Source: Plutella xylostella
Taxonomy: Eukaryota; Arthropoda; Insecta; Lepidoptera; Plutellidae
Direction of reading: 5' to 3'
DNA length: 64,000 bases
Assembly: GCF_932276165.1 (NCBI RefSeq)
Contig: NC_063997.1
Location: 7,512,001-7,576,000 of the forward strand
Below the pieces are notes generated by a model. That model saw nothing but the letters and a program-made list of their open reading frames with translations. It did no database searches and was not told the DNA's origin. Position numbers and translations under genes: made by a program. This document shows, piece by piece, positions 37,926 to 49,700 of the stretch; within the stretch, counting starts at the first letter, position 1, and each line of letters opens with the position of its first letter.

Positions 37926-38138
37926 AAACTTTTTATGTTATCTTAAAAAATCTGGAACGCGTCTTGAATACATATATAATCGTAATAATAATCATAAGAA
38001 ATACCATCTAATTCTAATATGAATATCGAATACGAATTATTGGGAAGGCTATCCCACTCGAGAGAGCACCAACAACGCGCGAAGCGCGGCTGTTGGTGCG
38101 ATCGCAGAGTGGGATAGACTTCCCAATAATTCACTACT
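37926..38138 (-). repeat. Right Maverick TIR (about 213 bp)
   Basis: Inverted counterpart of 21566-21735, with a six-base and an approximately 30-base insertion relative to the left. It contains the second 99-bp palindrome (38034-38132). CATGTC follows at 38139-38144. Confidence 0.9.
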
Positions 38139-38812
38139 CATGTCTCCTTAATTAAAGGTATACCTTAAATGAATTTATCGTCGTGTAAAACAATAATTTA
38201 ATTTACTTTGTCACCGAATTTGGGTCACCTCGGGTTTTCGAAAGTAGTCCATCCAGATTCCGAAACGGAATAAAAGAACAAAGGTCAGGTGAGTGTTTAA
38301 AGGTAAAGTTCGACATGACAAGTTTAACTGCGGACGTAGGTAAGATTTTGACGAGCAACAAAAAAGCATAAGTTACTTATTATATTGACCATGGCCTACG
38401 AATAGGAAAATGTAGGATGGGAATCTTTCCAGCCATAATCCAATATTAAAAAATGAACACAAAACCTCATTCGTTTTCGTAATCTGTGAAAAGTTACTCC
38501 AAGGGTACAAATCAATGGAGCACTAACGAGTAGGGTTGCGTTAGAAATATTTGAAGAAGAATGGCTAAATAGTAAACAATTGTTTCAAAAGTAGGGCTAC
38601 TTGACCTGAAATTGAGACGCACAACTTAAAATTACGCAGCTAATTACTTAGTTGTGTATAGGTTTTAGGTAATTATCCTACCTTCCTACCGACAGGTACT
38701 TATTGGAATTGTGAAACTCATTCGTCACTCTGACGAAAGTCGTACCTATGATCGCTACATAGAAAAAAATAGTACCTAATTTCGTTGGATCGACAAAGCT
38801 TCTATATATATA
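38139..38812. other. Non-coding right flank of the Maverick
   Basis: AT-rich and without recognisable features after the CATGTC duplication at 38139-38144. No gene seen. Confidence 0.5.
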
Positions 38813-38964
38813 ACTAGCTGTTCCCGCGCGCTTCGCTTCGCCTTAAAAAGTTTTCCCGTGGGATTTCCGGGATAAAAAGTAGCCTATGTTTTTTCCCAGG
38901 GTCTAGACCGTATGTATACCAAATTTCATTCAAATCCGTTCAGTAGTTTTGGCGTGAAAGAGTA

Positions 38965-39011
<47 letters not shown>

Positions 39012-39046
39012 CAGTTACTTTCGCATTTATAATATTAGTAAGGATA
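38813..39046 (+). mobile_element. RTE-like LINE/SINE 3' fragment with (ACAG)n
   Basis: It starts actagctgttcccgcgcgcttcgcttcgcc and contains gtttttcccagggtctagac, aaatttcattcaaatccgtt and about 11 units of gaca. It ends tttcgcatttataatattagtaagga. This is one of the commonest dispersed repeats in moth and butterfly genomes, usually classed with RTE-type elements. No ORF. Confidence 0.7.
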
Positions 39047-42000
39047 CCTACATACTTACAATATATAAAGATAAAATATATAAAATACTCTTTATTGCAC
39101 ACAAATAGAAACAGTTTCATAAACATAGAAAAGAAAATAAATAGTACAATCGGCGGCCTTATTACTAAAAGTAATCTCTTCCAAACAACCACATTGAAAG
39201 GTAATCGATATATATACCTGAATATAAATCGAAAGCTGAAATATTTGTCAGCCTCGTCCAAAAGCTTAATTGACATAATATAGATTATGTTATGTAGAGG
39301 TACAAGTACTTACTACTTTACATTAATTAATTTAAGGAACATTTTCTCATGGCAATAAAGTTGTGGAAGTACAGCATTCAAATAGCTTTCGATTATGTTT
39401 TCGAAATAATCAATGAAATACCTAATGACTATTGCTTTAATTTAAAAAAAAAGCTTAAAGCACCTGTAATTATTTCCCTGTTTAAGTATATCTAAACGCG
39501 TAAGAGATATTGAAAATCAAATGAAAATGTGGTAAGTGCCTACCCCCTGCGACGATAAAAACCCCCAAATCCTACTTATAAAGGTACATTGCATACAAGC
39601 ATATTGCACGCATTACGCATATCCCATGTTAGCGGACGTAATATATTCAGTAATTAAAATAAATGACCTATCAACGATTTTGCAAATCAAACCACATATT
39701 ATCTTAAAATTAATAGAGGTACTTTACCTTCAGCCGACATGGCAAAAGAGTCAATTCGACTTAGGTAAACGTAAATATAGTTAAGAAGCACAATTTTTAA
39801 TCCCCTTCAGTTTGAGAGCCACAGACAGTGAATTTGCATAGTATTTGGCAAAACGTATCACGTTTGACTAATGAACATTGCGCCTAGAGGGCACCAACCA
39901 TATCAACTTTCTGCCAAAAACTTGCACACCTTGGCTGAACTCGTTACTTTGCCATTGTCTTCAACATACTCTACTTATAAATCCTAGGTTGGTACAGTCA
40001 GATAAAAATATCTGAACTGAATTACTACTACTTACTTGGTAGTGTTGTTTATTAGGATAGAACATCACACATGGTTATCAAAGTCGAAGAAGAAAACTTG
40101 TTCAGATTGACCCCCTGAGTCACCGCCTTTAAGATTATTATACAACACTCTGTACATGTGTACATATATAGTGTAATTATTTATTTCAGTATCACAAAAA
40201 ATCTAAGATAACCCATAGGTAAGTATTAACTAGCCAATTAAACAGTTGAATTGCAACATCTCTGACACATCCTAGACTCCTATAAATGGATGTTTAACTA
40301 AATATGCAGCAAACATACTTACTAGGGATTACCTTTAATACCTAGGTCCGCAGACAAGACATGTGGTAGCCACAGAATGTGTCATTGGTCACGAATACTT
40401 CTGCTGCAAAAGGACTTACGCAGTCATTCTGACCTACATTCATCATGCTACCCATTGTCCAGTTTGAGTCTTTGTGTGTGTGTTGCTGAATGGCATAAGG
40501 GCCTTTACAGCTCTTTCATATAAAAGTAACATATAATAATATATGGACTATATGAATATTCCCCATTATTTTTATTATTGCGTGTTAATATTTTAATAAA
40601 GTTAAAGTGTTTGACGACCTTAGTGCTAAATGAATCTGTAACAGACAACTTTTGGCTGACAGAGGTAGTTTTTAGAGAGTGTTGGCGGTGGATTGTTATA
40701 TACTTCTTAGGTACATTTAGGAGTCCTATAGTCAAGTTTAAATTAAACCGCTTAGTCGCAGCTGAGGTAGACCATAGATAATGACAAATGGCATAGACAA
40801 TGGCAGTGGGAGGGCTTTATGGTAAATTGTTACTTAATAATGGCGTGCGCGCATGACATTATGCTAATATTTGGATCGGAGCAACAATTACTTTTATCAT
40901 ACACTCGCACAGTAAGTGTTGTTTATTTTATTGACGAGTCAATTCGTTTGTTTGTATGGTGGTACTCAACATAATGCATTATTTTAACCTTTCATAAGAA
41001 AACCCTCAATAATTACGTTGTATTTCAACCACAACTCCATGGTATGAAGTTTAAAATATGGTAGCAATATTTCAGCCAGGTACACTTACCCTTTGCATCG
41101 AGATATCCTTCCACCTAAAGGTTGTCTGGAAGAAATCGCTTTAAGCTGACGATACGATAAGATCGCCATTGGTACATATGTGTTAGATTATTTTTTTTGT
41201 AATTTTGTCCATGTTTTTTGTGTACAAATAAAGAACATCTTATCTTATCTTCAGCCACTGCTTGTAAAGGGAAAGGGGTAGGATAGAAGGGTAATTAAGA
41301 TTGTAAGCTCACAATATTTATACTTAAAAAATAATTTTAATGATATACAATGTAAAGATGACAAAATGTCAGGCCAGCGATCAGCCGCTACCGCTAGCGC
41401 GGTGTAATCAGGGAGTCCCATACAAAAGAGTTCAACGCAGCTTCTGTTCGGTGACAGAACTTACAATATTAAGGCTTTGTCCGCACCGCGAATATTTCGC
41501 CGCGCGAATGTCAAATATGATGATCTTATTATGAGCCTGCAGGGATAGATTAGTATTTCATATCATGTTATTAGGTTCGATTAAGTATCGGTCGATGCAT
41601 TCGTTATAATAATTATTATGAGTCACACTTGGCTCATAGGCTCGTGTGGTTCATTAGACCAGTTAACAAAAAAGTTCCACCCAAATGGCACATGAATTTT
41701 AGAACAGTTCATTTAAATTTTAAAGTTTTTAGTTGGTATAATTCTGAGGCGCTGTTTATGTTAAAAGTACTTCAATAATGCAGACAGCGTCATTAACTAG
41801 CCTTTTCCGTTTTGGAGTAATTTGGTGTTATGCTACTGGAATTTTTTCATTGCTCTCAAGTGAAATAATAACCACCCACCCACTTTGTATTGCCCGGTGA
41901 CGCAAAATCAGGCTACCTCAGAGTACAGCAGGCTACTTGGCAGTTCCTGATGCAAAACCACAGTCATTTAGCTTTACTTGAAACACATTATTTATTTGAT

Positions 42001-43224
42001 ATTATTCAAAGTCTCCCGTAGTAACCTTTGTTACAAGGGCATTAAAATTCAAAATGGTTTGATACAGGGAACTTCTGTTAGTGCGTCAAGAGTTACTGTG
42101 ATCGAACTGAGGAAACCTATTAGACAGATAGATACAGTCTACTATATGATTAGACAAGTCTGGTAGCGATGTAACTTTACCTACATAGACAGGTTATCAG
42201 TGTTATTTACAAATAAATAGTAAGTAGGAACGCGCCTGCTTCTTTGAAGAAAAATATGAGTAGAAATCATCGGTACTAATGTCTACCAAACCATAGTGGA
42301 CACTGAGCGGCCGCGACACAATTTAATATCATGATAGGAAAGAAAGGACAGATGCAAACATCCGCTTAAATAATATTTATATTTATCTATTCTTGGGCCA
42401 ACAGAGCGCCTATCTTAGCTATTACAACATCCAGGCTTGCTGCTCCAGTTTAGTCGGGAGCTAGGGTGGCTGAAATCAAGGGGATATAAAGGTTCCACTC
42501 GAGAGAGCCATGTACAGGAACTTCGCCCCCTCTCAGAATAGAATAGAATAGAGGTAACGCGATGGCATGGTCACCAATGAACCTATCGTTTATATAAAAC
42601 TTCATTTCAGAAAAGTTTTTTGCGCTAATTCTTAATGAACTGTTGAAATTCAAATACGTTCGTGGATGAGGAGGATCTAATTAAATAAATAACCCTCCTT
42701 GAAACGCTGGGGCTATAGTTCTCACATAAATTTTAGTGGCAGCATCTTGACTTTACTGTACCTACTTTTTGTTTTTTTTCCTTAAACAGTAAGAAACTTT
42801 GCTATAACTTTACAAAGACTCATAGGTACATATTCCTATCTATAGGAAGGTAATTCAAATCTAAGCCGTGCTAGATATTTGTTCCACAGTTTAATGCCGG
42901 AACTCATCGGCTATGAAGATTCGTATCAGTAAGTGCGGCTGTTAATAAGCACTTGTATACTTTTGTTGATGATGGTATCATTGTCTTGTACTGCAGTGTA
43001 CCTATTAAAAGTGTTTGTTAATTGTAATGTCAAGGATATAAAAAAAACCTTTGCGAAGGCTCAAGGAACTTAATATCGTTTAGGTACATATCACATAAAA
43101 TATAGTTCAGAACATACTTAATAAAATAATTTAATACCTATATACCTACATAAGTGTTACCTTTATCGCACATTAATGACTCCAATATCACACGTAATTA
43201 AAACATTACGTCCAATAATGTCTT
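39047..43224. other. Intergenic, repeats only
   Basis: No gene can be supported. A decayed ttgttcag.tgacccc MITE fragment lies at 40090-40150, a diverged mariner-type MITE at 41665-41870 and a SINE 3' fragment at about 42420-42553 (ggttccactcgagagagcc, GAATA tail). The rest is unassigned AT-rich DNA. Confidence 0.5.
41665..41870 (-). mobile_element. Diverged copy of the cactcacgggcaatga MITE
   Basis: Read on the minus strand it matches 12076-12190: gcaatgaaaa.attcca, aaattactcc.aaacgg, aaaaggctag.ttaatgacgc and tgaagtac. The far end has decayed. Confidence 0.6.
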
Positions 43225-43507
43225 TCAAGTGCGTAATACAAGTGACTCATTTTCGCCACCAAAAATCAGCGCGAACCTCCATGGTCCAACCTCTTCGGTG
43301 AACGCGTGGCCTCGAGCGGCGTCCCGGCGGCGGCGGCGGCGGCGGCGGGGGCGCGTATGAGCCCGGCGCCCGCCGCCGCACAGCCACTCGCACTCGACAC
43401 ATGCCGCGAGAAACGCGCTACCAAACCCTATTTTCGAAAACCGAACGACCGCGCCACCCAAACTATTCTAAATTCAAAGTTTAGAAATGTATGCTTGATT
43501 AAAAAAA
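43225..43507 (+). promoter_or_regulatory. GC-rich 5' region of the chitin-binding gene
   Basis: A sharp CpG-rich island (gcggcgtcccggcggcggcggcggcggcgg) precedes the first ATG at 43508 and probably covers promoter and 5' UTR. No TATA box is obvious. Confidence 0.45.
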
Positions 43508-43750
43508 ATGTGGGCTTGGATATCACTGGCCGCTTTGGCGGTGGTTGCAAACTCCGCGGCGGGAGCGGGCGCCGGCGCCGCCCGCCTACTCTGTTACGTT
43601 GAGAACGCGTCCACAGACCAATTTTCCGAGTGCACACATTTGGTTTACGCGGGAAACGCGCGGGGAGACAAACTTGAAGCCGTGCTGAAGGACTACAGGA
43701 AAAACAACCCCCGGATCAAGATTGTGTTGAGAGTGACTGATGGAGATAAG
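43508..43750 (+). CDS. Exon 1: signal peptide and start of GH18-like domain
   Basis: 81 codons from ATG 43508, preceded by an A-run. Ala-rich signal peptide residues 1-24. Then LLCYVENAS resembles the first strand of GH18 (LLCYV..W) and CTHLVYA the second (THL.Y.F). The donor gtaagag follows GDK in phase 0. Confidence 0.85.
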
Positions 43751-46700
43751 GTAAGAGATCCAGATTTTGTAGTTGATTCTATATTCGTTATGGTCACTAA
43801 TCTTATATCGTTATTTTATTTGTTTTTTCGTTCATTAGAGTTCCGCATTTGTGACTCGTTTTTTACGTTATTATGTAGATTTGAGACTAAAAAAAACTGA
43901 AATATAAAATAGAAAACTTTTCTTTTAAATATCACTGGACCAAATAAAACAGAAGTAATATACAATGTAGATGACTGAAAGTTTAAGGTACTTAGGTAAT
44001 AGGTAAAGTTAAGGACCATACGGGCAATCCTCAAATAACTTGTCATAAAATCGCACGTGGTCGTTTTGTTTAAAGAGTTCAAACTAATAGCTGACTTCCG
44101 AAATCGTGTCCATTCAAACGGACGACCAAATTGCATTTCATTGTTAATGACAAAACGATGTCATAGAACGTAACAACATTGTAAGGAAAGTGCTCCGGGC
44201 CAACACTAATGAAGGAATTGTCTGAACGTGTCGACACGCTGGAATGGAAACAAAAACACGAGATTTCATAATGGACCCGGCATTCCGAATTTGTAATAGG
44301 TGAAACTTTTCCGAATGGGTCCTCGATACATTAAAGTTTTCACAGTCTTTAGGGCACTATATTCCGCTTGCCTTTCTTAAACTTTCATTAATTAAATGAC
44401 TTTGGAAAAATAATTTATAAATATACTTACTAAAATATAAAATAATAACTTGATATCTACTTACATAAAAAATACATCCTGCTGTACTTAGAAGTGTACT
44501 TTGAATCTCAATTACTTAATTGCTCTACATTTGACTTCCTCGTTCGTTATGATAGATAGGAATAAATTATTTACTACCCATGATCAGGTATTAATTTTCT
44601 CACGGGTATGATAAATAGTGATGTAATTTTATGACCAGCGGTTGACAACCGTGAGCGGGTATAATGTAACATGCCAACTATGCAAAGAATAAACTTGTAT
44701 TGTTAATGATATCTTTTGAAGACAGAAAATTGTGCTTAGTTATGTTTTATCCAAAAAAAATATATTACAAGGGTATTGCGGTTCTTCTTGTCATTTTCTA
44801 TTATGAATGAAGAGCCTTTTTCACTCTACTGGTGGGTAAAACATTATCGTTTAATAAATAGGTACCTAAATAGTTAAGCATATATTATGTTTAATTAAAA
44901 ACGGATACAAGATCGTGAATTATGCGTGTCCATAATGAAGCGATACTCAGAAACCGACACGATAATGAAAGGGCAGGGGTTGTCAGAAATTTCACTTTGG
45001 TTGACCTCAGCGGTGACAATTATACCAACTTAAAATCCAGTTCAGTTCGATATCTGACCTGATGGTTCCGTATTTTGCAGAAATCTTAAAAGGTTATAAT
45101 TACGTAATTGTTACCACAGCACAGTGCTTTTTTAAGAATGGGCTGAAAGATTATGTAATTGCAATTTAATAAAAATAATAATAATAAATATATTTTTCCA
45201 CAAGTAGGTACATAATATTGTGTATTATGCCATATTGTATGCTAGCCTCTTCTAATACTTGAGCGTGCAAACTGTACCTATGAAGTTCGTAGTAGCAAAA
45301 AGTTAAAACAACTCCAACTGCCTGGTGGTTTGTCCATATTTGTCCTGGCCTTGTCTGTTAGGTGTCCGTAAAATAGGGTATAGGTTTTCTTTGGGACCAG
45401 TTTATTAAATCTATTTCAATTATTTTTTATTTATATTTCATAAAGCTATTATCTTTTGTAGATATAGATAGCCATAATACATTCCTTAAAAATTTAGTAC
45501 GTCATATCTAAAGCTTTTAGGTATAGTAGATATTTTCACTAAGTAAGTAGATACCTACTTAGTTGTGAATGAATGTTTTAATCGTATCCTAAAACTTCCT
45601 GTTATGTTCTTAGAACGGAACCCTAAAAATGTTTTGCATTGCACCTGTCATAATTACGAAGACGGGGAAATGACGGTAGGTTACGTACCTTCTCAGATTC
45701 TGTCCACTTTGACTGGTCCCTGGCTTTTAGCCTACAGCCAGGGATCCAAGCTCTTTCTCCATCTTCTTTAGAAATATTTTCGTGTGTCTTTTACTAGTTT
45801 TACGGGACAAAAGTTTAAGTGTAAGTGGAAAGGTAGTAATGTAAGCGGATCATGCGCATACGCAGATGACGTCACGACATGTAGGTCGTCGAGCTTCTCA
45901 CGAGGAGCCTTGGCTCGAATGTGTAACACTTAATAAGGAGGTTATATGGGTTTATTAGATCGTGTTTTTGATAAAAGCAACGAGGATACGTTATTGTGCA
46001 GATAAGGAAAATGCGGTTTGGTTTGCAGTTTAACTTCTGTTTAGGTTGCTAAGAATGTTCTTAATTTATACAGCCTTGCGATTCTGTAAAATCAGACATC
46101 TCACTTCGATTTTCATTCTCCCTTCACCTTTCACTGTGTATATGTCATCTCATACATTATTTGTCAAAATCTCGAAATTCGATGTGTCAATTTGAAAACT
46201 CACTCCGGATTCAGAATCGAGTTTTGACAATTAGCTTTATAGAATCGCAATGCTGTTATGATTATAGTTTTGATTTGATTTTACTAATGTATTTATGTAG
46301 TTGTAAAGCATTCGGTAATGTAATTTATTTATTCTTCTAATCACTTTTGTGTCAAAACTTGACCATATTAATTCAATAATTTTAAACGTAAATACTGTTC
46401 CGACAGCTGTCAGAGCTTTCAGAGAACATTATTAAAAGCTTTTAGATAATAAATGGTCAAGATATTTTCAAGGCCGAGACTTCCCACACTGATCTTTAAA
46501 ACATTATCTATATTTATTATTTATCAGTAAGTAGTTGTTACAATACTTCCATCTCAAGCAAAGTATAACGCACAATTTTAAGAACTATTTATGAAAATAA
46601 ATTATTGGTTACCCTTGACAGTCAGTTGTCAACCCTGCAATATAATAACACCTTGCAGGCAATAAATAAAAAAGCATAATTTGAAGTAACAATTCACCTT

Positions 46701-49700
46701 TATTTGCATAACAGAACACCATTTTATTTAGAGCTCCGAAGCTCTATTGAAGACAGAGTATGACTGTACTTTAGCTGAGTGATGTCGTAATGTAGAGTTA
46801 GTAAATTAGTGAGTCTGTTTTACGGCGCCTTTTCGCCCACTGTTCCGGACGTCCATAGGTCCAGGATCTAAGCATTATGGATTTTACCTACTATCTATTG
46901 TGTTACAAACATTTTTTATATTGTTCTTAACAACTTGAACAAAAATATTTTCCTAACTGCCTGACATATTTTATTAATTTCATTCTAAATTCCACAAACA
47001 AGAGAAGTATGTAAGTAACCTAAAGGTAAATTTAATGATTTAAGTCATTTGTATCAGTCATCCCACTGGAAAATACACGCCACGACCCCAGAAGTCAACC
47101 ACCATAAATCATAGCTAGACAATAAACATGCTCATAGTTTCTATTCAACCATTTGCACTATTGGTGTCGAGTGCTGAATGACATGAATCTTATGAGCTTA
47201 CAAACAAACAATTGATCCTATTGACCTTGAAAGTGACAGGACAGGTCAAGGTCAACAGTTTTGCCGCTGTCAATTGGACAGCAGAGACTGCTGATTTGAT
47301 GTTTTTAATTTCGGAATGTTGTTTGATTGGGCGAGGGCGGGCGGCGCGACTTTGGTATTAACCTGCGACAGCATGCGTGCTGAAAACATTGCAAAATTTT
47401 GAATGCCGCCAGCTTTCGCTCTGTGTTTATCGGTTGGGTGTTGACAGGTTGTGATTTAATTACAGCGTCTTTTTTCCCAACCTTTTCGTTTTTACTTATG
47501 TACCTCTTACCTAAATTATGTAAAAACATCGCATTGCCTGTATTAATATATTTTTTAAAGATAGAATTGTGAAATTTGTGCCTTAGGAAATTTAGCTAAA
47601 TTATAAAAATAACATTTTGTGTACCTTTAATACCTATAATTCATTATTAAAGCTATACCTTAGCAATAGAGGATGAGGAGGACTTTCAATGCATTTATTT
47701 ATACCGTTAGTTGCAAAAGAGCGAAGCTTAAAGCTCCAATCGGCAAACTTGTTGCCAAATTCAATACAGAAGTTAAGTAGAAAATTGTATAACGCAAAAA
47801 TAATAACTGCAATCTGTATCGTAATAATAAAAAAATATAACAACAAGAGTTGATAATGATACGTTTCGTTCTGAAGCCATCTGCTTGTTTACTTTATAAA
47901 TTTAGGTCGGCGATGTTCAAGAATCGAGTCACTGACTTTGTTTCGTAACTTTATTTTTTATTATTTTATTACATAATACTTAAACATAAATATGTGTCGT
48001 CTAGACTATAGTTGACGTACCTACCTAGCTGAGTTACATTATAGCAATCTAAAGTTTTAAAGAATTCGCATATCTTTAACTCAGTAGTCTAGTGAGTCTA
48101 GGGTCAGTACGTATATGCTAAATGTTATCGTAAACCATCAGAATAAGGCGTTCTTCTATCGACAGGTATTTCTGTAAGGCCTATAGCCGACTGCTTGCAA
48201 CATTTACCATTGCCACAGCCTCCGATGTAGGGCTCTGACCGCTGCAGGACTCACACTATGTAGGTAGTACAAAACATGACGAATGGTATGGCCACAAATA
48301 GCAAATATGTATTTGCTTTGTGGGTATGGTAGCCAAATCTAAGCGACTGAACCAATATAGGTATAACCAGTGGCGGATTTACAAATTTGCCGCCCGTAGG
48401 CCATTAAATTTTTGCCGCCCCTACTGACTTCTGAAATTCAATTTGTTAGTTTAATCCCGTTATTAGTATGATTGTGAACTTAATAATATTAATAATTTCT
48501 ATGTCTATCTGTCACCAACTTCAAATGTTTCATCAAATCTTATTTAAGGTTCCGTACCTCAAAAGGAAAAAAAGGAACCCTTATAGGATCACTTTGTTGT
48601 CCGGCTGTCTTTTTCTCAGAAACGGGTAAAAATATCAAAGCTGACATTTCGCAAAGATATACAAGGTGGGCCAAAAGTAATCACCCCATTGGAAATTGCT
48701 CTCATTTGTACAAATGGCCGCCAATTTCAAATTTGTTTTGATATTGGTGGACTAGACAAATGCAGAATACAAGTTGACAAGCCATGGAAGCCACACTTTC
48801 CAAGAACGCCAAATAATTTTGTATATTCAGTTTTCGGGTCGCCTTTTTTTTCGTTTTATATGTAATTTTTCCCCGCAATATAGCCCGATTTAACCGTTTC
48901 AGACAGTTTTTGTGGGTGTTTTTTCAAGACCCGTGTTAATGTGAATAATCCCGTGTCTCTGGAAGCCCTTAAGGACAACATTCGACACGAGTGCGAGAAT
49001 CTCTCGCCCGAAGGTCTCGCTGAATTGATGAGAAATGCCATAAAAGGAGCCCATAGGGCAATCAATTGTGACGGCGCCCATTTGGCCAATATCATCTTCT
49101 AGACTTTACCAATAAAATTTTAAATGTTCAAATAAACATAGTTAATAAAAAAACAGAATCGAAGTTTTTCATTTAGAAAAAAATTAGAGCCAATCAAGAT
49201 AGCATGACTTCTTTTGATCCACCTTGTACAAATGTACGGCATCGACAAACTGGTAAAATAAATTAATGAAAAAAAAATGTTACCTTCCATACATGTAAAA
49301 TGGGGATGATTTTTTTCGTTGGTGTAAGGTATTGTACAGGTCTTTCAAAAATATCAAAGGTCTTCTCAAACCATTTTTTTATTCAGTGACTGGTTTGCGA
49401 AATATTAAGCTTGAAACTGCGAATTCTTGGTAGACTCAAGTGACTGTTTGGTCCAAAAATATCACTGATGTACTTAATACATATGACAAAATTCCACATT
49501 ATCCACATATAACTACCATTACAGCCGTTTCCAGTTTCTCCAAATTCGAAAGTATTCCCGCCGCTTCTTGTCGCGTTACAGGTTTTTTAGTAATATCATA
49601 TTTGATTGATTTCAAAGAATATGCATGCCAAGAATCTCTTTAACTATTACATGCTTCTTTTCTGGCTGACCATCGTCTCAAATTCACTCTATTCCGGGTT

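Larger units (their letters stand above)
21566..38138 (+). mobile_element. Complete Maverick/Polinton element, 16,573 bp
   Basis: The termini are inverted repeats starting agtagtgaattattgggaag, and CATGTC lies directly outside both ends (21560-21565, 38139-38144): the 6-bp duplication expected of Mavericks. The element carries the full diagnostic set: packaging ATPase, retrovirus-like integrase, adenain-type protease, minor and major capsid candidates and protein-primed DNA polymerase B, plus a PLA2-domain protein and several element-specific genes. All frames are open. Such elements are thought to be endogenous relatives of virus-like particles (compare adintoviruses and virophages). SINE and MITE insertions occur only in its non-coding parts. 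Confidence 0.96.

Noticed and set aside
37943..38134. Small minus-strand protein in the right TIR (and its mirror on the left)
   Set aside because: The frame is produced by the 99-bp palindrome in the TIR; no promoter or independent support.
49440..49643. Plus-strand frame within the hAT element
   Set aside because: 67 codons with no hAT transposase motif (no dimerisation domain or zinc finger); treated as chance.
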